DNA from: Bacillus sp. F19
Lineage (GTDB): Bacteria > Bacillota > Bacilli > Bacillales > Bacillaceae
Assembly: GCA_023823795.1 (NCBI GenBank)
Contig: CP085710.1
Coordinates: forward strand, 3,436,001 to 3,500,000
DNA length: 64,000 bases
Reading direction: 5' to 3'
In this document: positions 9,769-18,528 of the stretch, piece by piece
How positions within the stretch are numbered: the stretch's first letter is position 1
Layout of the letters: every line of letters begins with the position of its first letter
Program-made: the position numbers and the translations under genes
The notes under the pieces: generated by a model
Told to the model about the DNA's origin: nothing
The model's input: only the letters and a program-made list of their open reading frames with translations
Database searches by the model: none

Positions 9769-10227
9769 TTGTTCATCTTCTTTCTGTTCTTTTTCCTGAC
9801 AGCGGTAGCAAATGCCATGAAACGTCAGACGATGATCTTTAATTTTAAAATTGAAGTCGCGTTCTACAATCTGTTCAACATCTTCTAAGAGGTCATCTTC
9901 AATTTCAGCGACTGAGCCGCATTCGATGCACACAAGATGATGGTGAAAATGTGCTGCGCCTTCTTTTCTTAAGTCATAGCGTGATACGCCATCTCCAAAA
10001 TTTATTTTATCGACAATTTTAAGTTCTGTAAGTAGCTCCAACGTCCGATAAACAGTTGCTAAACCAATCTCTGGCGTTTTTTCCTTAACGAGGAGGTAAA
10101 CATCTTCAGCACTCAAGTGATCTTCTTCGCGTTCAAGCAAAACCCTGACGGTAGCTTCGCGCTGAGGAGTCAGCTTATAGCTGGATGAATGCAACTGCTT
10201 CTTTATACGCTCAATTCTGCTTTCCAT
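9766..10227 (-). CDS. fur: Ferric uptake regulator Fur
   Basis: A 153-aa iron-dependent repressor. The winged-helix DNA-binding half contains KLTPQREATVRVLLE and GLATVYRTLELL; the metal-binding half has HFHHHLVCIECG and the second zinc cysteine pair CYRCQ. I start at ATG 10227 (MESRIERIKKQLHSSSYK), the family N-terminus, with GGGAGGA 10 bases upstream; a longer frame reaches 10290 but has no ribosome site. A weak PerR/Fur-like box (TAATAATGATTTCAT) lies about 90 bases upstream near 10316-10332. It could be another Fur-family member, but the N-terminus agrees best with Fur. Confidence 0.93.
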   Translation of the reverse strand: MESRIERIKKQLHSSSYKLTPQREATVRVLLEREEDHLSAEDVYLLVKEKTPEIGLATVYRTLELLTELKIVDKINFGDGVSRYDLRKEGAAHFHHHLVCIECGSVAEIEDDLLEDVEQIVERDFNFKIKDHRLTFHGICYRCQEKEQKEDEQ

Positions 10228-10341
10228 AACACACATTCCTCCCTCGCCACGTTCCTCATTCATTATATCAAAAGAAAGGGATGTGTCCAACGAAAATAAT
10301 TACAATCTAATAAATGAAATCATTATTAAGTAAAAACTATT

Positions 10342-10992
10342 CTATTTTGAAACAAGTTCAATTACGTTTTTCATGAGAATCGGCGACGCATAAGCCTCAA
10401 GAGTTGATGCGATTATCGTCAGAGCCGAAATGAACATAAAAACAGCCGCGTATCTCGTGAAAAGGGCGAAAGGCGATTGTGTTAAATTTGTTTTCTTCAT
10501 CAGCAGCTGCTTGACAATTTTCAATGAGAAAGAGATGGCAACCGTACCCATGATAATAAATGCCGGTATTAAGACTATATTTTGAGGCAAAACCGATACA
10601 AATGAAAGCATAAAGCCTTGCCATCCCATTTGATTCACTAAAAAACCTACCGTAAATCCTACGACCATTCCTTTTAAGAATAACATAATCAGAATGACCG
10701 GCAAACCGATAATTGAGATGCCAAGCACCCACATCAGACCAAGATATTTCAGGTTATGAAAGAAACTCTGCTGAAGCATTTCAACCGAGCTTGCCACTTT
10801 CCCTTCAGATACTTGTCCGAAAAACCTGCTTAAATAAAAATACAAATCTTCTTTTTGTGTAAAATTCATGCTGTTGACAATGACCGCACCGAAAATAACC
10901 CCCATCAAAAACAATACGAATACAAATACATAAAGCGATGAGCGTTCTTTTATATGCTGAAAAATCATTGCTTTTAATGGATGTTTGCGCAT
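10342..10992 (-). CDS. spoIIM: Stage II sporulation protein M
   Basis: A 216-aa membrane protein with about five membrane helices. SpoIIM, with SpoIID and SpoIIP, forms the septal peptidoglycan-degrading machine that drives engulfment of the forespore. It starts behind TAGGAGGAAGG. Its place next to fur agrees with B. subtilis; there it is transcribed by sigma-E, but I did not find a clear sigma-E promoter here. Confidence 0.93.
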   Translation of the reverse strand: MRKHPLKAMIFQHIKERSSLYVFVFVLFLMGVIFGAVIVNSMNFTQKEDLYFYLSRFFGQVSEGKVASSVEMLQQSFFHNLKYLGLMWVLGISIIGLPVILIMLFLKGMVVGFTVGFLVNQMGWQGFMLSFVSVLPQNIVLIPAFIIMGTVAISFSLKIVKQLLMKKTNLTQSPFALFTRYAAVFMFISALTIIASTLEAYASPILMKNVIELVSK

Positions 10993-11115
10993 ATACCTTC
11001 CTCCTAGCGTTCTCTTACTAGATTGTATGAAAAAAGGAAGAAACTATGCCATTCTATCATTGCATTTTTTTCCAAGTGGTATATAATACTAAAAAATCAG
11101 AAAGGCGGTTTTGTC

Positions 11116-11679
11116 ATGAAAAATCCATTATTAATTGATTTTCCGACTGAAATTACGACAGAAAGACTCTACATCCGGGCTCCCCGTCCGGGCGATGGAA
11201 AAGAAGTCAATGCCGCAGTCAATGAATCTATGAACGAGCTTAAACCGTGGATGCCTTTTGCTCAAAAACCTTCTACACTCGAAGAGACGGAAGCAAATAT
11301 CAGACAATCGTGCGCGAAGTTCATTTTGCGCGAGGATCTGAGGCTGCTCATTTTTGACCGTGAGAAAGGCCACTTTATTGGAAGCACGGGTTTTCACCGG
11401 ATGGACTGGGATGTGCCTAAGGTGGAGATTGGTTATTGGATTTCAACGAAATATTCCGGAAAAGGCTATATGACGGAAGCAGTTGAAGCTCTGACGATGT
11501 TTGCTGTAAAAGCATTCGGCGCTAAACGTGTGGAAATAAGATGTGATCCTGAGAATACAAGAAGCCGCCGCATACCAGAGAAATTGGGATTTATATTAGA
11601 AGGAGTTCTAAGGCAGGATGATGTTTCGGCAGACGGTATGACATTGCGTAATACGTGCGTCTTTTCAAAGATTTTTTAA
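11116..11679 (+). CDS. GNAT acetyltransferase of the RimJ/RimL type
   Basis: A 187-aa protein with the N-terminal pattern of RimL-like enzymes (ITTERLYIRAPRPGDG) and the acetyl-CoA motif near residues 108-160 (IGYWISTKYSGKGYMTEAV, then RVEIRCDPENTRSRRIPEKL). These enzymes acetylate N-terminal amines of ribosomal proteins or small amines; the substrate is unknown here. The ATG at 11116 follows AAAGGCGG. It is the only plus-strand gene in this stretch, and its stop codon overlaps that of the convergent VanZ-like gene by 4 bases. Confidence 0.85.
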   Translation: MKNPLLIDFPTEITTERLYIRAPRPGDGKEVNAAVNESMNELKPWMPFAQKPSTLEETEANIRQSCAKFILREDLRLLIFDREKGHFIGSTGFHRMDWDVPKVEIGYWISTKYSGKGYMTEAVEALTMFAVKAFGAKRVEIRCDPENTRSRRIPEKLGFILEGVLRQDDVSADGMTLRNTCVFSKIF

Positions 11680-12260
11680 TATTCTTTCACATAAACGGAT
11701 TTGCTGAAAATTGGATAGAAAACATAGCCTGTAAATAAACCAAGAACATTTAAAATGAGATCATCCATATCAAGGCTGCCCCTGTTTGCTGCAAATTGTG
11801 AGATTTCCACTGCTGCGATCACAAACACAGAATAGGCAAATGTTTTTCTCATTGAAGCTGCCCTGCTCTTAAGGAAAATGCCATAAGGGACAAACAAACC
11901 GATGTTAGCAGCAAGATTATAGACAGCAATAATCGGTGAAACCTGTCCTGAAAGATAATAGCTGATCGTGTCAAACGGGACGAGATTATAGCTGTTCCCT
12001 CCCGAATCCGGTCTAAAAAACAGCAAAATCAGCAGACCAACTGTATGTAGGATAAGACAAGCATGAAACAGTCTTTGCGGGACAACCATCACCTGCTTCT
12101 TCCATAAAAAAAGAAAAAATGCCGTGAGTGCCGTGACACAGAACCATACAACCGCTGTAACAACCGGGTGTAAATAAGCTGTTAAGCTCAGCCATAGCGG
12201 CAGCATCAGAAAAAAGACACTTTGCGAGACCGCAAGTGAAATAAAATACGTTTTTCTCAT
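11676..12260 (-). CDS. VanZ-like membrane protein
   Basis: A 194-aa protein with about five membrane helices. The C-terminal part has the VanZ-family pattern: NLVPFDTI, then NLAANIGLFVPYGIF and RGSLDMDDLILNVLGLFTGY. VanZ relatives are linked to low-level teicoplanin resistance in a few cases, but most have no known role. I chose ATG 12260 (MRKTYFISLAVSQS) because AAAGGT lies upstream; longer in-frame starts would run into yqxK. Confidence 0.82.
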   Translation of the reverse strand: MRKTYFISLAVSQSVFFLMLPLWLSLTAYLHPVVTAVVWFCVTALTAFFLFLWKKQVMVVPQRLFHACLILHTVGLLILLFFRPDSGGNSYNLVPFDTISYYLSGQVSPIIAVYNLAANIGLFVPYGIFLKSRAASMRKTFAYSVFVIAAVEISQFAANRGSLDMDDLILNVLGLFTGYVFYPIFSKSVYVKEY

Positions 12261-12300
12261 GTTCTTATACCTTTCGAACTTAAAATTTGCTGAAGGCACT

Positions 12301-13485
12301 TCACATCGAAGTGCCTTCATTTGTTGGGGCGATTTTACCGTAAACCCCGCCTCCGCCAGGGACAGCACTCAGCTTTCCCTCCCTCGCAGCAATAATATAA
12401 TCTGCTGTTTTGGGCGGCAAAACCTTCATTAGGTCCGTTCTTGAGATCTCATTTAAGATAACCATCTCGGTACCAAAGGCCATTTTTAATTTCCCAAGAG
12501 TCTTTGGTCCAATTCCGGGAATAAACTGCAAAGGCACCTGGTGCACATATGGAGGACGGTCTGGTTTCTCAGTGTTGTTGTCTGCCAGCTCCTTCAAGCG
12601 GGTACTGACCCCTTTAGTTGTTCTCTTGCTGCCGCAGCTTTGACATACCGTGTTCACTGCCTCTTTTTGGGTGCCGCATTTCTCGCAGGTTGTGCCATAA
12701 TACTTGCCTAATTGCGGATTTATGCCATGATTTGAGAGAATTACACGGTTCCCTATTTGTTTCAGAGCCTTTTTCAGCTCTTCGAAAGAAGGTTCCTTTA
12801 ATTGAAGTTTCTGATACTCCCTCCCAATTTTGGCAAGTGAGTGTGCGTCAGAGTTTGTCAAAAAAGGATGCGGATTCAGTTCAGAAACCATGGAGGCCAT
12901 CCCGGTGTCAGAGCTTAAACCAAGCTCAAGTGCATCAATCAGGTCCGGATCTAATACTTCATCAAGCCTTGAGGATACCCCGCTTCCGAAAAGGCTTTTG
13001 TGAGGTGTAAAGATATGAGCGGGAATAAATAGACCTCCAAGCTCATTTACTTTTTTCTGAAGAACTCTCGCATCTTCATACATTCTTTGAGTACTTAATG
13101 TAATATTTTTAACCCTAAGCGACAGCCATTCGGAAAACTGTTTCATCTGATGAATAGCCGGCATAAAGACAAGCACATGCAATGGACCTTTGCACGAGGT
13201 ATCATATACTTCAATTTCGGAGCCGAGAATCATTGTGGTCTGTTTAAATTGAATACCACCCTGGGCATGTTCTGACCATATTCCTTCTTTCAAACCCTGA
13301 TCCAGTGCATCCAAAATCTCCGGTACGTGGCAGTCAATGATTCCGATTATATCCATTCCTTTATGCTCGCTTGCTTCAATCAGAATATTTTCAAGCGTAA
13401 GCTTATTTGAAGCAGTTATTTTAACAGGTTTGCCTGAACGTGTCCGCCCGATATGAATATGTAAATCTGCAAAATAGGTATTCAT
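12301..13485 (-). CDS. yqxK: YqxK, endonuclease Q family protein
   Basis: A 394-aa protein with an N-terminal PHP-type metallohydrolase domain (FADLHIHIGRTRSGKP, IGIIDCHVPEILDAL, and TNSDAHSLAKIG near residue 212), a four-cysteine zinc site (CEKCG and CQSCG, residues 270-290) and a helix-hairpin-helix (FIPGIGPKTLGKLKM). This is the layout of archaeal endonuclease Q, which cuts next to deaminated bases; Bacillus homologues have that activity. The gene starts 2 bases after nudF with a weak ribosome site, so it is probably read with nudF. Older names call it a helicase-like protein. Confidence 0.85.
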   Translation of the reverse strand: MNTYFADLHIHIGRTRSGKPVKITASNKLTLENILIEASEHKGMDIIGIIDCHVPEILDALDQGLKEGIWSEHAQGGIQFKQTTMILGSEIEVYDTSCKGPLHVLVFMPAIHQMKQFSEWLSLRVKNITLSTQRMYEDARVLQKKVNELGGLFIPAHIFTPHKSLFGSGVSSRLDEVLDPDLIDALELGLSSDTGMASMVSELNPHPFLTNSDAHSLAKIGREYQKLQLKEPSFEELKKALKQIGNRVILSNHGINPQLGKYYGTTCEKCGTQKEAVNTVCQSCGSKRTTKGVSTRLKELADNNTEKPDRPPYVHQVPLQFIPGIGPKTLGKLKMAFGTEMVILNEISRTDLMKVLPPKTADYIIAAREGKLSAVPGGGGVYGKIAPTNEGTSM

Positions 13486-13486
13486 C

Positions 13487-14038
13487 TTATTTTTGAAGAG
13501 CCAGTTTCAACTGCAAATACTGAACGGCGTAAGCTGTTTTCGCATCGAAAATACGCTGATCGTCAATCATTTGCTGCGCTTCCTCAAGTGTCACCTCCAG
13601 AACATCTACAAATTCATCCTCATCAAGTTCTGCCTTTTCGGTTAAAATCTGCAATTCTTCCGTAAAATATAAATGCACAAGCTCATCTGCAAACCCCGGT
13701 GATGTATAAAACGAGAGTAAGTGCTGAAGCGACTCCGTTGTATACCCTGTTTCTTCTTCCAGTTCCCGTTTAGCCGTGACCTCAGGCTGTTCCCCTTTTT
13801 CAAGCTTGCCGGCAGGGATCTCAACGAGGACTCGCTCCATCGCTTTCCGGTATTGCTGAACCATGACAATTTTGTTTTCTTTAGTAATGGCGATCACAGC
13901 AACCGCGCCTGGATGCTTGATAATTTCTCTTGTGCTTGTTTTACCGTTCGGAAGCTCTACTTCTTCTAAGTACAAATCAATAATACGTCCGGAAAATAAT
14001 TTTTCAGATGATTTTGTTGTTTCTTTTAAATGATTCAT
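13487..14038 (-). CDS. nudF: ADP-ribose pyrophosphatase
   Basis: A 183-aa Nudix hydrolase that cuts ADP-ribose to AMP and ribose 5-phosphate. The Nudix box is GKLEKGEQPEVTAKRELEEE, continuing TGY, near residues 95-117. I place the start at the ATG at 14038, where GGAGG is 7 bases upstream; the ATG two codons earlier is too close to that site. The neighbour yqxK suggests a joint role in handling damaged nucleotides, though this is only context. Confidence 0.93.
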   Translation of the reverse strand: MNHLKETTKSSEKLFSGRIIDLYLEEVELPNGKTSTREIIKHPGAVAVIAITKENKIVMVQQYRKAMERVLVEIPAGKLEKGEQPEVTAKRELEEETGYTTESLQHLLSFYTSPGFADELVHLYFTEELQILTEKAELDEDEFVDVLEVTLEEAQQMIDDQRIFDAKTAYAVQYLQLKLALQK

Positions 14039-14054
14039 ACTCATTCCTCCGCGT

Positions 14055-14082
14055 TCTATAAATTCTGCTTTTCACATACATT
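14055..14082 (+). promoter_or_regulatory. Possible sigma-E promoter facing mciZ
   Basis: CATACATT at 14075-14082 fits the sigma-E -10 consensus (CATACANT), with an A/T-rich CTATAAA at an acceptable distance upstream. mciZ is a sigma-E gene in B. subtilis. The -35 match is weak and the hairpin repeat lies between this site and mciZ. Confidence 0.35.
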
Positions 14083-14094
14083 CTATCATATTAA

Positions 14095-14203
14095 GAAAAG
14101 CGGAATCGCCCGTTTAGCTCAGGGGCATGGCAGATAAGAATCCGGCAGAAAAGTCCGGGTTTGACTTTTTTAAGAGATTCGTTCTGGGCGATGGAGCTAG
14201 ACA
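14095..14203 (+). repeat. Hairpin repeat element, copy 1
   Basis: Starts AAAAGCGGAATCGCCC, contains the arm GAATCCGGCAGAAAAG and loop TCCGGGTTTGA, and ends GATGGAGCTAGACA. Same family as copies at 25369, 31400, 31783, 56950, 60310 and 61962. It occupies the upstream region of mciZ. Confidence 0.85.
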
Positions 14204-14262
14204 TAGATGAGAAAAACTTTATACCTTTTTACCAATTAACGAAAGAAACGAGGCGAGCGCAT

Positions 14263-14385
14263 TTGAAGATCTACCTTCTTGACAAAGGCGTCGTGCTGGT
14301 CGGAAAAGCTTGGGAAGTCCGTGAAAAACTGAAGGAATACAGTCGGAAATATGAAACCGTCGAGCAGTGGACAAAAGATAAGTAA
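14263..14385 (+). CDS. mciZ: MciZ, mother-cell inhibitor of FtsZ
   Basis: A 40-aa peptide that starts at a TTG codon: (M)KIYLLDKGVVLVGKAWEV, then REKLKEYSRKYETVEQWTKD and a final K. It matches B. subtilis MciZ, also 40 aa, across the core KGVVLVGKAWEIRAKLKEY as I remember it. MciZ caps FtsZ filaments in the mother cell during sporulation and blocks further Z-rings. GAGGCG lies 7 bases before the TTG. The reading frame stays open upstream to 14161, but those codons fall in the hairpin repeat and are not conserved in the family, so a longer 74-aa call would be wrong. It lies between nudF and yqkF, as in B. subtilis. Confidence 0.9.
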   Translation: MKIYLLDKGVVLVGKAWEVREKLKEYSRKYETVEQWTKDK

Positions 14386-14454
14386 GCGTCACAATTGCAT
14401 TTTCATCTCTCTTGTACTAATGTCAAAGCAAGACATACAGTCAGGAGTGATACG

Positions 14455-15360
14455 ATGAAAAAAAGACAGTTAGGCACATCAGACTTATTTGTCAGCGAAC
14501 TTGGACTTGGCTGCATGTCTCTTGGGACAGATAAAGAACAGGCAGAGTCCATTATCGATGCAGCCCTTTACGAAGGAATTAACTACTTTGATACAGCAGA
14601 TTTGTATGATTTTGGACTGAATGAAGAGTTTGTCGGAGATGCACTCAAAAAACGAAGACAGGATTTGATCCTTGCAACGAAGGCCGGCAACCGCTGGAAT
14701 GTAAACAGAGACGGCTGGACCTGGGATCCATCTAAAGCCTATATAAAAGAAGCTGTGAAACACAGCCTTAAACGATTGCAGACAGATTACATCGATTTGT
14801 ATCAGCTGCACGGAGGCACGATTGAAGATAACATTGACGAGACGATTGAAGCGTTTGAAGACCTGAAAAAAGAAGGCGTTATCCGCTATTACGGAATATC
14901 ATCGATTCGCCCAAATGTCATTAAACAGTACTTGGAAAAATCATCGATTGTTTCCGTCATGATGCAGTACAGTCTGCTCGACAGAAGGCCTGAAGAATGG
15001 TTTTCACTTCTTAAGGATTACAACGTCAGCGTGATTGGGAGAGGCCCTTTAGCAAAAGGACTGCTGACAGATAAATGGGAATCCAAGCTATCTGAAAAAG
15101 GATACCTTTCCTACAGTGAGGACGAACTTCGTCGGCTGCTTCCAGCCATCGATGCAGAAACGGATTTAACCCTGACAGAAACTGCCGTGCAATACTCTCT
15201 GAAGCAGGCTGTTGTCGGATCCATTATTCCGGGTGCCAGCAAAATTGAACAGGTTCAGGCTAATTGCCGTGCTGCAAATGCACGTCCTTTATCTGGAGAG
15301 GAATATATTGCGCTGCAGGCTTTGACGAAGTTTGAAAAATATGAGCAGCATCGTTCGTAG
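14455..15360 (+). CDS. yqkF: Aldo/keto reductase (YqkF)
   Basis: A 301-aa NADPH-dependent aldo/keto reductase. The start MKKRQLGTSDLFVSELGLGC is typical. The catalytic tetrad is seen as Asp and Tyr in NYFDTADLYDFG, Lys in LATKAG and His in YQLHGG; the cofactor end includes GSIIPGASKIEQV. ATG 14455 has CAGGAG upstream. The natural substrate is not known. Confidence 0.92.
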   Translation: MKKRQLGTSDLFVSELGLGCMSLGTDKEQAESIIDAALYEGINYFDTADLYDFGLNEEFVGDALKKRRQDLILATKAGNRWNVNRDGWTWDPSKAYIKEAVKHSLKRLQTDYIDLYQLHGGTIEDNIDETIEAFEDLKKEGVIRYYGISSIRPNVIKQYLEKSSIVSVMMQYSLLDRRPEEWFSLLKDYNVSVIGRGPLAKGLLTDKWESKLSEKGYLSYSEDELRRLLPAIDAETDLTLTETAVQYSLKQAVVGSIIPGASKIEQVQANCRAANARPLSGEEYIALQALTKFEKYEQHRS

Positions 15361-15372
15361 TATTTGAAGCTT

Positions 15373-15418
15373 TTTTTAGGGATTTTTTCCGGATACGGAG
15401 AGAATCCTTTTTATTTTC
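15373..15418 (+). terminator. Possible terminator after yqkF
   Basis: GGGATT and GAATCC pair imperfectly around an inner CCG-GATA-CGG hairpin and are followed by TTTTTATTTT. Confidence 0.5.
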
Positions 15419-15582
15419 AATAATTTTTTGATCCCCAAATTCCCACCAGGACTTTCAACTAGTTAGAGTGAACTACCCGCCAAAAAAGCCGCTCCCTGAC
15501 GCAGCAGTTTTTCTGTGGCATTACATTTTTTATCTTTTTAAGCAGAAGATAAGGAAAAGGGATAAAAGAAAGGATTGAATTC

Positions 15583-16086
15583 ATGATTTATATTTATAAT
15601 TGCTATGGCGGCACACATTCCTCTGCACTTGCAGCAGCCTACCATTTAGAGAAGTAGCAAACAATACAGTACCATCTAAAAATGAAATACTTTCTGTTGA
15701 TATGTTCAATAAACTAACTTCAAAAGACATGGGAAAGATTTTCTTTCATGGCATTGACTCAGATGGAAATAAAGTGTTTTCCTTAGGACGGGGTTCTTCC
15801 AAGCTTATCTTACCCTCCATTCAAAGTATGCTGGAAATACTTAATGAAAAAGGAAAACTGGAAGAAAAGATTATCTTTTCAAACACTTCACCCACAGTTC
15901 CATTAGCGATGACCCTGGGAGGACTATTTTCGAAGATTAAAAATCTACTTTATTGGTGTACCTTTATTAGTAATGGGAGCGAAAAAAGCCCATCCGGATC
16001 TTATTCAATTAGTACAGAATACCAAAGAGGCAGGAAAAGCCTCCATTCGAAACATTGAAATTCTTGATAACGGTTTTGGCAGATAG
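15583..16086 (+). pseudogene. Broken DUF3189 family gene
   Basis: The ATG at 15583 begins MIYIYNCYGGTHSSALAAAY, the DUF3189 N-terminus, but the frame hits TAG at 15655. The reading continues in a second frame (NNTVPSKNEILSVDMFNK onward, 15656 to about 15935) and then in a third (RRLKIYFIGVPLLVMGAKKA onward) to the TAG at 16084. Two frameshifts therefore break one gene of about 165 codons. The function of the family is unknown to me. The isolated middle part appears as a false 152-aa ORF. Confidence 0.8.
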
Positions 16087-16201
16087 CGAAAGCCTCGTCA
16101 GAGCAGCGGTGATACTCTTGTTAAAAAGCACACATTCCTATCTGATTTTGAAATTCTAATGCCGTTTTAGAAGGTTTTGCTCAACTCTATCTATCGTAAT
16201 T

Positions 16202-16702
16202 TTATTCTTCATACGCCTGCTTTAAGGTTTTAATATCCATTTTCTTCATTTGGAACATTGCTTTTAGAACTCTTTCCGATTTTTCAGAATCGGAACTGCT
16301 TATCATTTCGGTAAGACAGGTTGGAACGATCTGCCATGATACACCGTACTTATCTTTCAGCCAGCCACAAACCTGGGCTTTTTCATCTCCTCCTTCTGAG
16401 AGCTTTTCCCAATAATAATCGACTTCTTCTTGTGTTTCGCAATTGACAATGAATGATATTGCTTCTGTAAATTTGTATTGTGGACCGCCGTTCAATGCTA
16501 CGAATTCTTGTCCATCCAGCTGAAATTTCACAGTCATCACTGTTCCCTCTGAAATCCCGCTGATATAATGTCTTTCTTTTCCATATCGAGTGATTTTTTC
16601 TATCTTCGAATTTTTAAAGACCGAAGTGTAAAAGACTGCTGCCTCTTCAGCTTTTAAATCAAACCACAAGTTAGTTGTGATTTTTTGGATTTTGTTTTCC
16701 AC
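16202..16702 (-). CDS. VOC-fold protein of the PhnB / 3-demethylubiquinone methyltransferase-like family
   Basis: A 166-aa protein of the glyoxalase/bleomycin-resistance fold, PhnB-like branch. The family pattern is seen in [20 protein letters not shown] at the start, the central [19 protein letters not shown], and C-terminal [14 protein letters not shown]. Catalytic role unknown; such proteins often bind small molecules. Stands alone on the minus strand between a broken gene and an AT-rich spacer. Confidence 0.8.
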   Translation of the reverse strand: MENKIQKITTNLWFDLKAEEAAVFYTSVFKNSKIEKITRYGKERHYISGISEGTVMTVKFQLDGQEFVALNGGPQYKFTEAISFIVNCETQEEVDYYWEKLSEGGDEKAQVCGWLKDKYGVSWQIVPTCLTEMISSSDSEKSERVLKAMFQMKKMDIKTLKQAYEE

Positions 16703-17002
16703 TTTTTTTCTCCTTCCTGTAATTCATTGTTACTGAAAGATTTTTAATTCTTATTTATGGACTACTTTCATTCTGATTCTTTAAGGATATATTTAATCCT
16801 GTCTCTGGCATAATTTTTTCATCCAATTCAAATATTTATGTAAGAAGATATGCTCAATGTTTCAGTATAATTATAAGTCCATAGCACGAAACCCTTATTT
16901 TACAAGCATCGCTAATAATTGTTTTTGATTATGTGTTTCTTATCCAATTAATAGAATTAGGTTTCAAAAAAACTCCCCTCCTTACTCTGAATAAATCCAG
17001 TT
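16703..17002. other. AT-rich spacer, nothing recognised
   Basis: I see no ORF with a ribosome site, no strong hairpin and no repeat in this 300-base stretch. The base composition is more AT-rich than the neighbouring core genes, which fits an accessory region. Confidence 0.5.
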
Positions 17003-17110
17003 TTATATTTCACCTCTGATTTCACTAAAAACAATTAAAAGGAAAATAAGTATTAGAGTAATTACTGCGCCAAAAATATATGATATACCATAATTTTCAA
17101 CTTCTTTCAT
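17003..17110 (-). CDS. Small membrane peptide, 35 aa, unknown
   Basis: An ATG at 17110 preceded by a near-perfect AAGGAGG seven bases upstream opens a 35-codon frame ending in TAA at 17003. The peptide starts MKEVENYGISYIFGAVITL, continues as one hydrophobic helix (ILIFLLIVF) and ends in the charged tail SEIRGEI. A single-span small protein is likely. It is too short for a standard ORF cut-off, and I do not recognise a family. Confidence 0.6.
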   Translation of the reverse strand: MKEVENYGISYIFGAVITLILIFLLIVFSEIRGEI

Positions 17111-17229
17111 AGTCAACCTCCTTCACTAATCTATATGATAGAGTTTTAGAAAATCTTAAGTTAGAAGGTATTTAAGTTAGAAAGATAATCAAAGGATCCT
17201 TATGTGGCTTATTCGGTTCTTTACTAGCT

Positions 17230-17269
17230 CAAAAAATGCCAACCATCAATTGATAGTTAGCATTTTTGT
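17230..17269. terminator. Bidirectional terminator
   Basis: AAAAATGC(C/T)AAC and GTT(A/G)GCATTTTT pair around ATCAATTGAT with two mismatches. It lies between the small membrane peptide and the NlpC/P60 gene. Confidence 0.7.
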
Positions 17270-17314
17270 GCAATTATAAATTAATTGCGATGATAAGGAT
17301 AGATTTTACCGATT

Positions 17315-17983
17315 TCAATATTTTATAGCCCCTATGTATCTTTGAGACCAATAGGAATTGTTCATAGAACCAATGCTTACACCTTTAGAAGAAGAACTAT
17401 GAATGAATTGATTATTCCCTAAATATATACCTGCATGAGAAGCCCCTCGCTTGTATGTCTCAAAGAATACTAAATCTCCTGCCTTAGGTGATGAAACTTT
17501 AACTCCCTGCTTATAAATATCAGCTACTGTCCTAGGTAGTTTTTTACCTGCACTTTCATTAAAAACATAGTTTAAGTATCCACTACAATCAAACCCTTTT
17601 GGAGACATACCGCCCCAAACATATGGTACATTTAAATATTTTTTTGCAGTATCAACTAAATTTGACTTACTATTTACAACTGATTTACTGGCTTGCTTTG
17701 TAATCCCTAAAGCTTTATATGTATTTACACCTGCAATCCCATCAGCTTTTAAGCCTTTAGCTTTTTGGAAATTAACAACGGCGTTTTTGGTTATAGGACC
17801 AAAATAGGTTGTTGTTGTTTTATTAGCAAAGTAACCCTTTTTTTTCAATGTTTCTTGTAATTGTTTTACATCCGAATGGTACATCCCATTTTTCAATGTA
17901 TGGTCACCCAATGCAGCACTACCAACAATTGGGCTGCTTAATAAAGCGCTGGTTAAGACAAAAGATGCGATTAACTTTTTCAT
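17315..17983 (-). CDS. Secreted NlpC/P60 peptidoglycan endopeptidase with peptidoglycan-binding domain
   Basis: A 222-aa exported protein. Signal peptide MKKLIASFVLTSALLSSPIV ends near GSAA. Residues 30-95 form a PG_binding_1 domain (MYHSDVKQLQETLKKKGYF, ADGIAGVNTYKALG). Residues 110-222 are an NlpC/P60 domain with the catalytic Cys in GFDCSGYLNYVF and His in ASHAGIYLGNNQFIHSS. Such enzymes cut between D-Glu and diaminopimelate in wall peptides. Not part of the conserved yqk block, so probably accessory. Confidence 0.88.
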   Translation of the reverse strand: MKKLIASFVLTSALLSSPIVGSAALGDHTLKNGMYHSDVKQLQETLKKKGYFANKTTTTYFGPITKNAVVNFQKAKGLKADGIAGVNTYKALGITKQASKSVVNSKSNLVDTAKKYLNVPYVWGGMSPKGFDCSGYLNYVFNESAGKKLPRTVADIYKQGVKVSSPKAGDLVFFETYKRGASHAGIYLGNNQFIHSSSSKGVSIGSMNNSYWSQRYIGAIKY

Positions 17984-18137
17984 TCTTTACCCCCATATTA
18001 CTAATTTACTATTTTCTTAATATTATCATCATTAAGTAACAGCAATGTTGAAATTACATTTCATTTACTTTACAAAATAATGCAAAATATGCGCAGATTA
18101 TACATTCTTCGCTATTATTGGAATTAAAATTAATCGT

Positions 18138-18174
18138 AAAAAGAACCCTCCAGATATCCGGTGGGGTTCTTTTT
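18138..18174. terminator. Terminator after rpsN2
   Basis: Stem AAGAACCC / GGGTTCTT with inner CC-GG pairs around GATATC, with T/A tracts on both sides. On the minus strand it follows the rpsN2 stop codon. Confidence 0.75.
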
Positions 18175-18218
18175 AACTCATGTTTTTATTACTAGCTGCT
18201 ATTATCATAGAAAGTTAT

Positions 18219-18488
18219 TTACCAGCTGGCTTTTTTCACTCCTGGAATCTGACCCTTATGAGCATATTCTCTGAAAGCAATTCTGGAAAGCTTAAATTTT
18301 CTTAAGTATCCTCTCGGTCTTCCGGTTACTTCACATCTGTTTTTTAAGCGTGTTGGAGATGAGTCTCGAGGCAGTTTTCTAAGAGCTTCAAAATCTCCTT
18401 TTTCTTTCAGCTCAATACGTAATTCTCTATATTTCTCAACTAATGCCTGACGTTTTTTCTCTTTTGCAACTTTCGACTTTTTTGCCAC
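18219..18488 (-). CDS. rpsN2: Alternative 30S ribosomal protein S14, zinc-independent
   Basis: An 89-aa S14 paralogue of the YhzA type: (M)[19 protein letters not shown] at the start, [20 protein letters not shown] in the middle and [14 protein letters not shown] at the end. It lacks the CxxC pairs of zinc-binding S14 (one Cys only). It replaces the zinc form on ribosomes under zinc shortage. I use the GTG at 18488 because it gives the family length of 89; an in-frame ATG lies three codons earlier. A Zur box lies about 40 bases upstream. Confidence 0.93.
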   Translation of the reverse strand: MAKKSKVAKEKKRQALVEKYRELRIELKEKGDFEALRKLPRDSSPTRLKNRCEVTGRPRGYLRKFKLSRIAFREYAHKGQIPGVKKASW

Positions 18489-18528
18489 TGCTCTCATCCT
18501 TTCCTTCATATTCTATTGAATATACCAC

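Noticed and set aside
10316-10332. PerR or Fur box upstream of fur (TAATAATGATTTCAT)
   Set aside because: The centre fits but the outer bases do not, and it is 90 bases from the start codon. Mentioned only in the fur entry.
11676-11679. Overlap of the GNAT and VanZ stop codons as a sign of mis-annotation
   Set aside because: Both frames are well supported and convergent genes often share a few bases at their ends.
14161-14262. Longer version of MciZ (74 aa) starting at 14161 or 14191
   Set aside because: The extra codons fall in the hairpin repeat and its flank and are not part of the MciZ family; the TTG at 14263 has a proper ribosome site and gives the known 40-aa length.
15440-15540. GTGAACTACCCGCC near 15470, like ends of IS200/IS605 elements
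   Set aside because: Only a short word is seen; no transposase or TnpB fragment is close and no second end was found.
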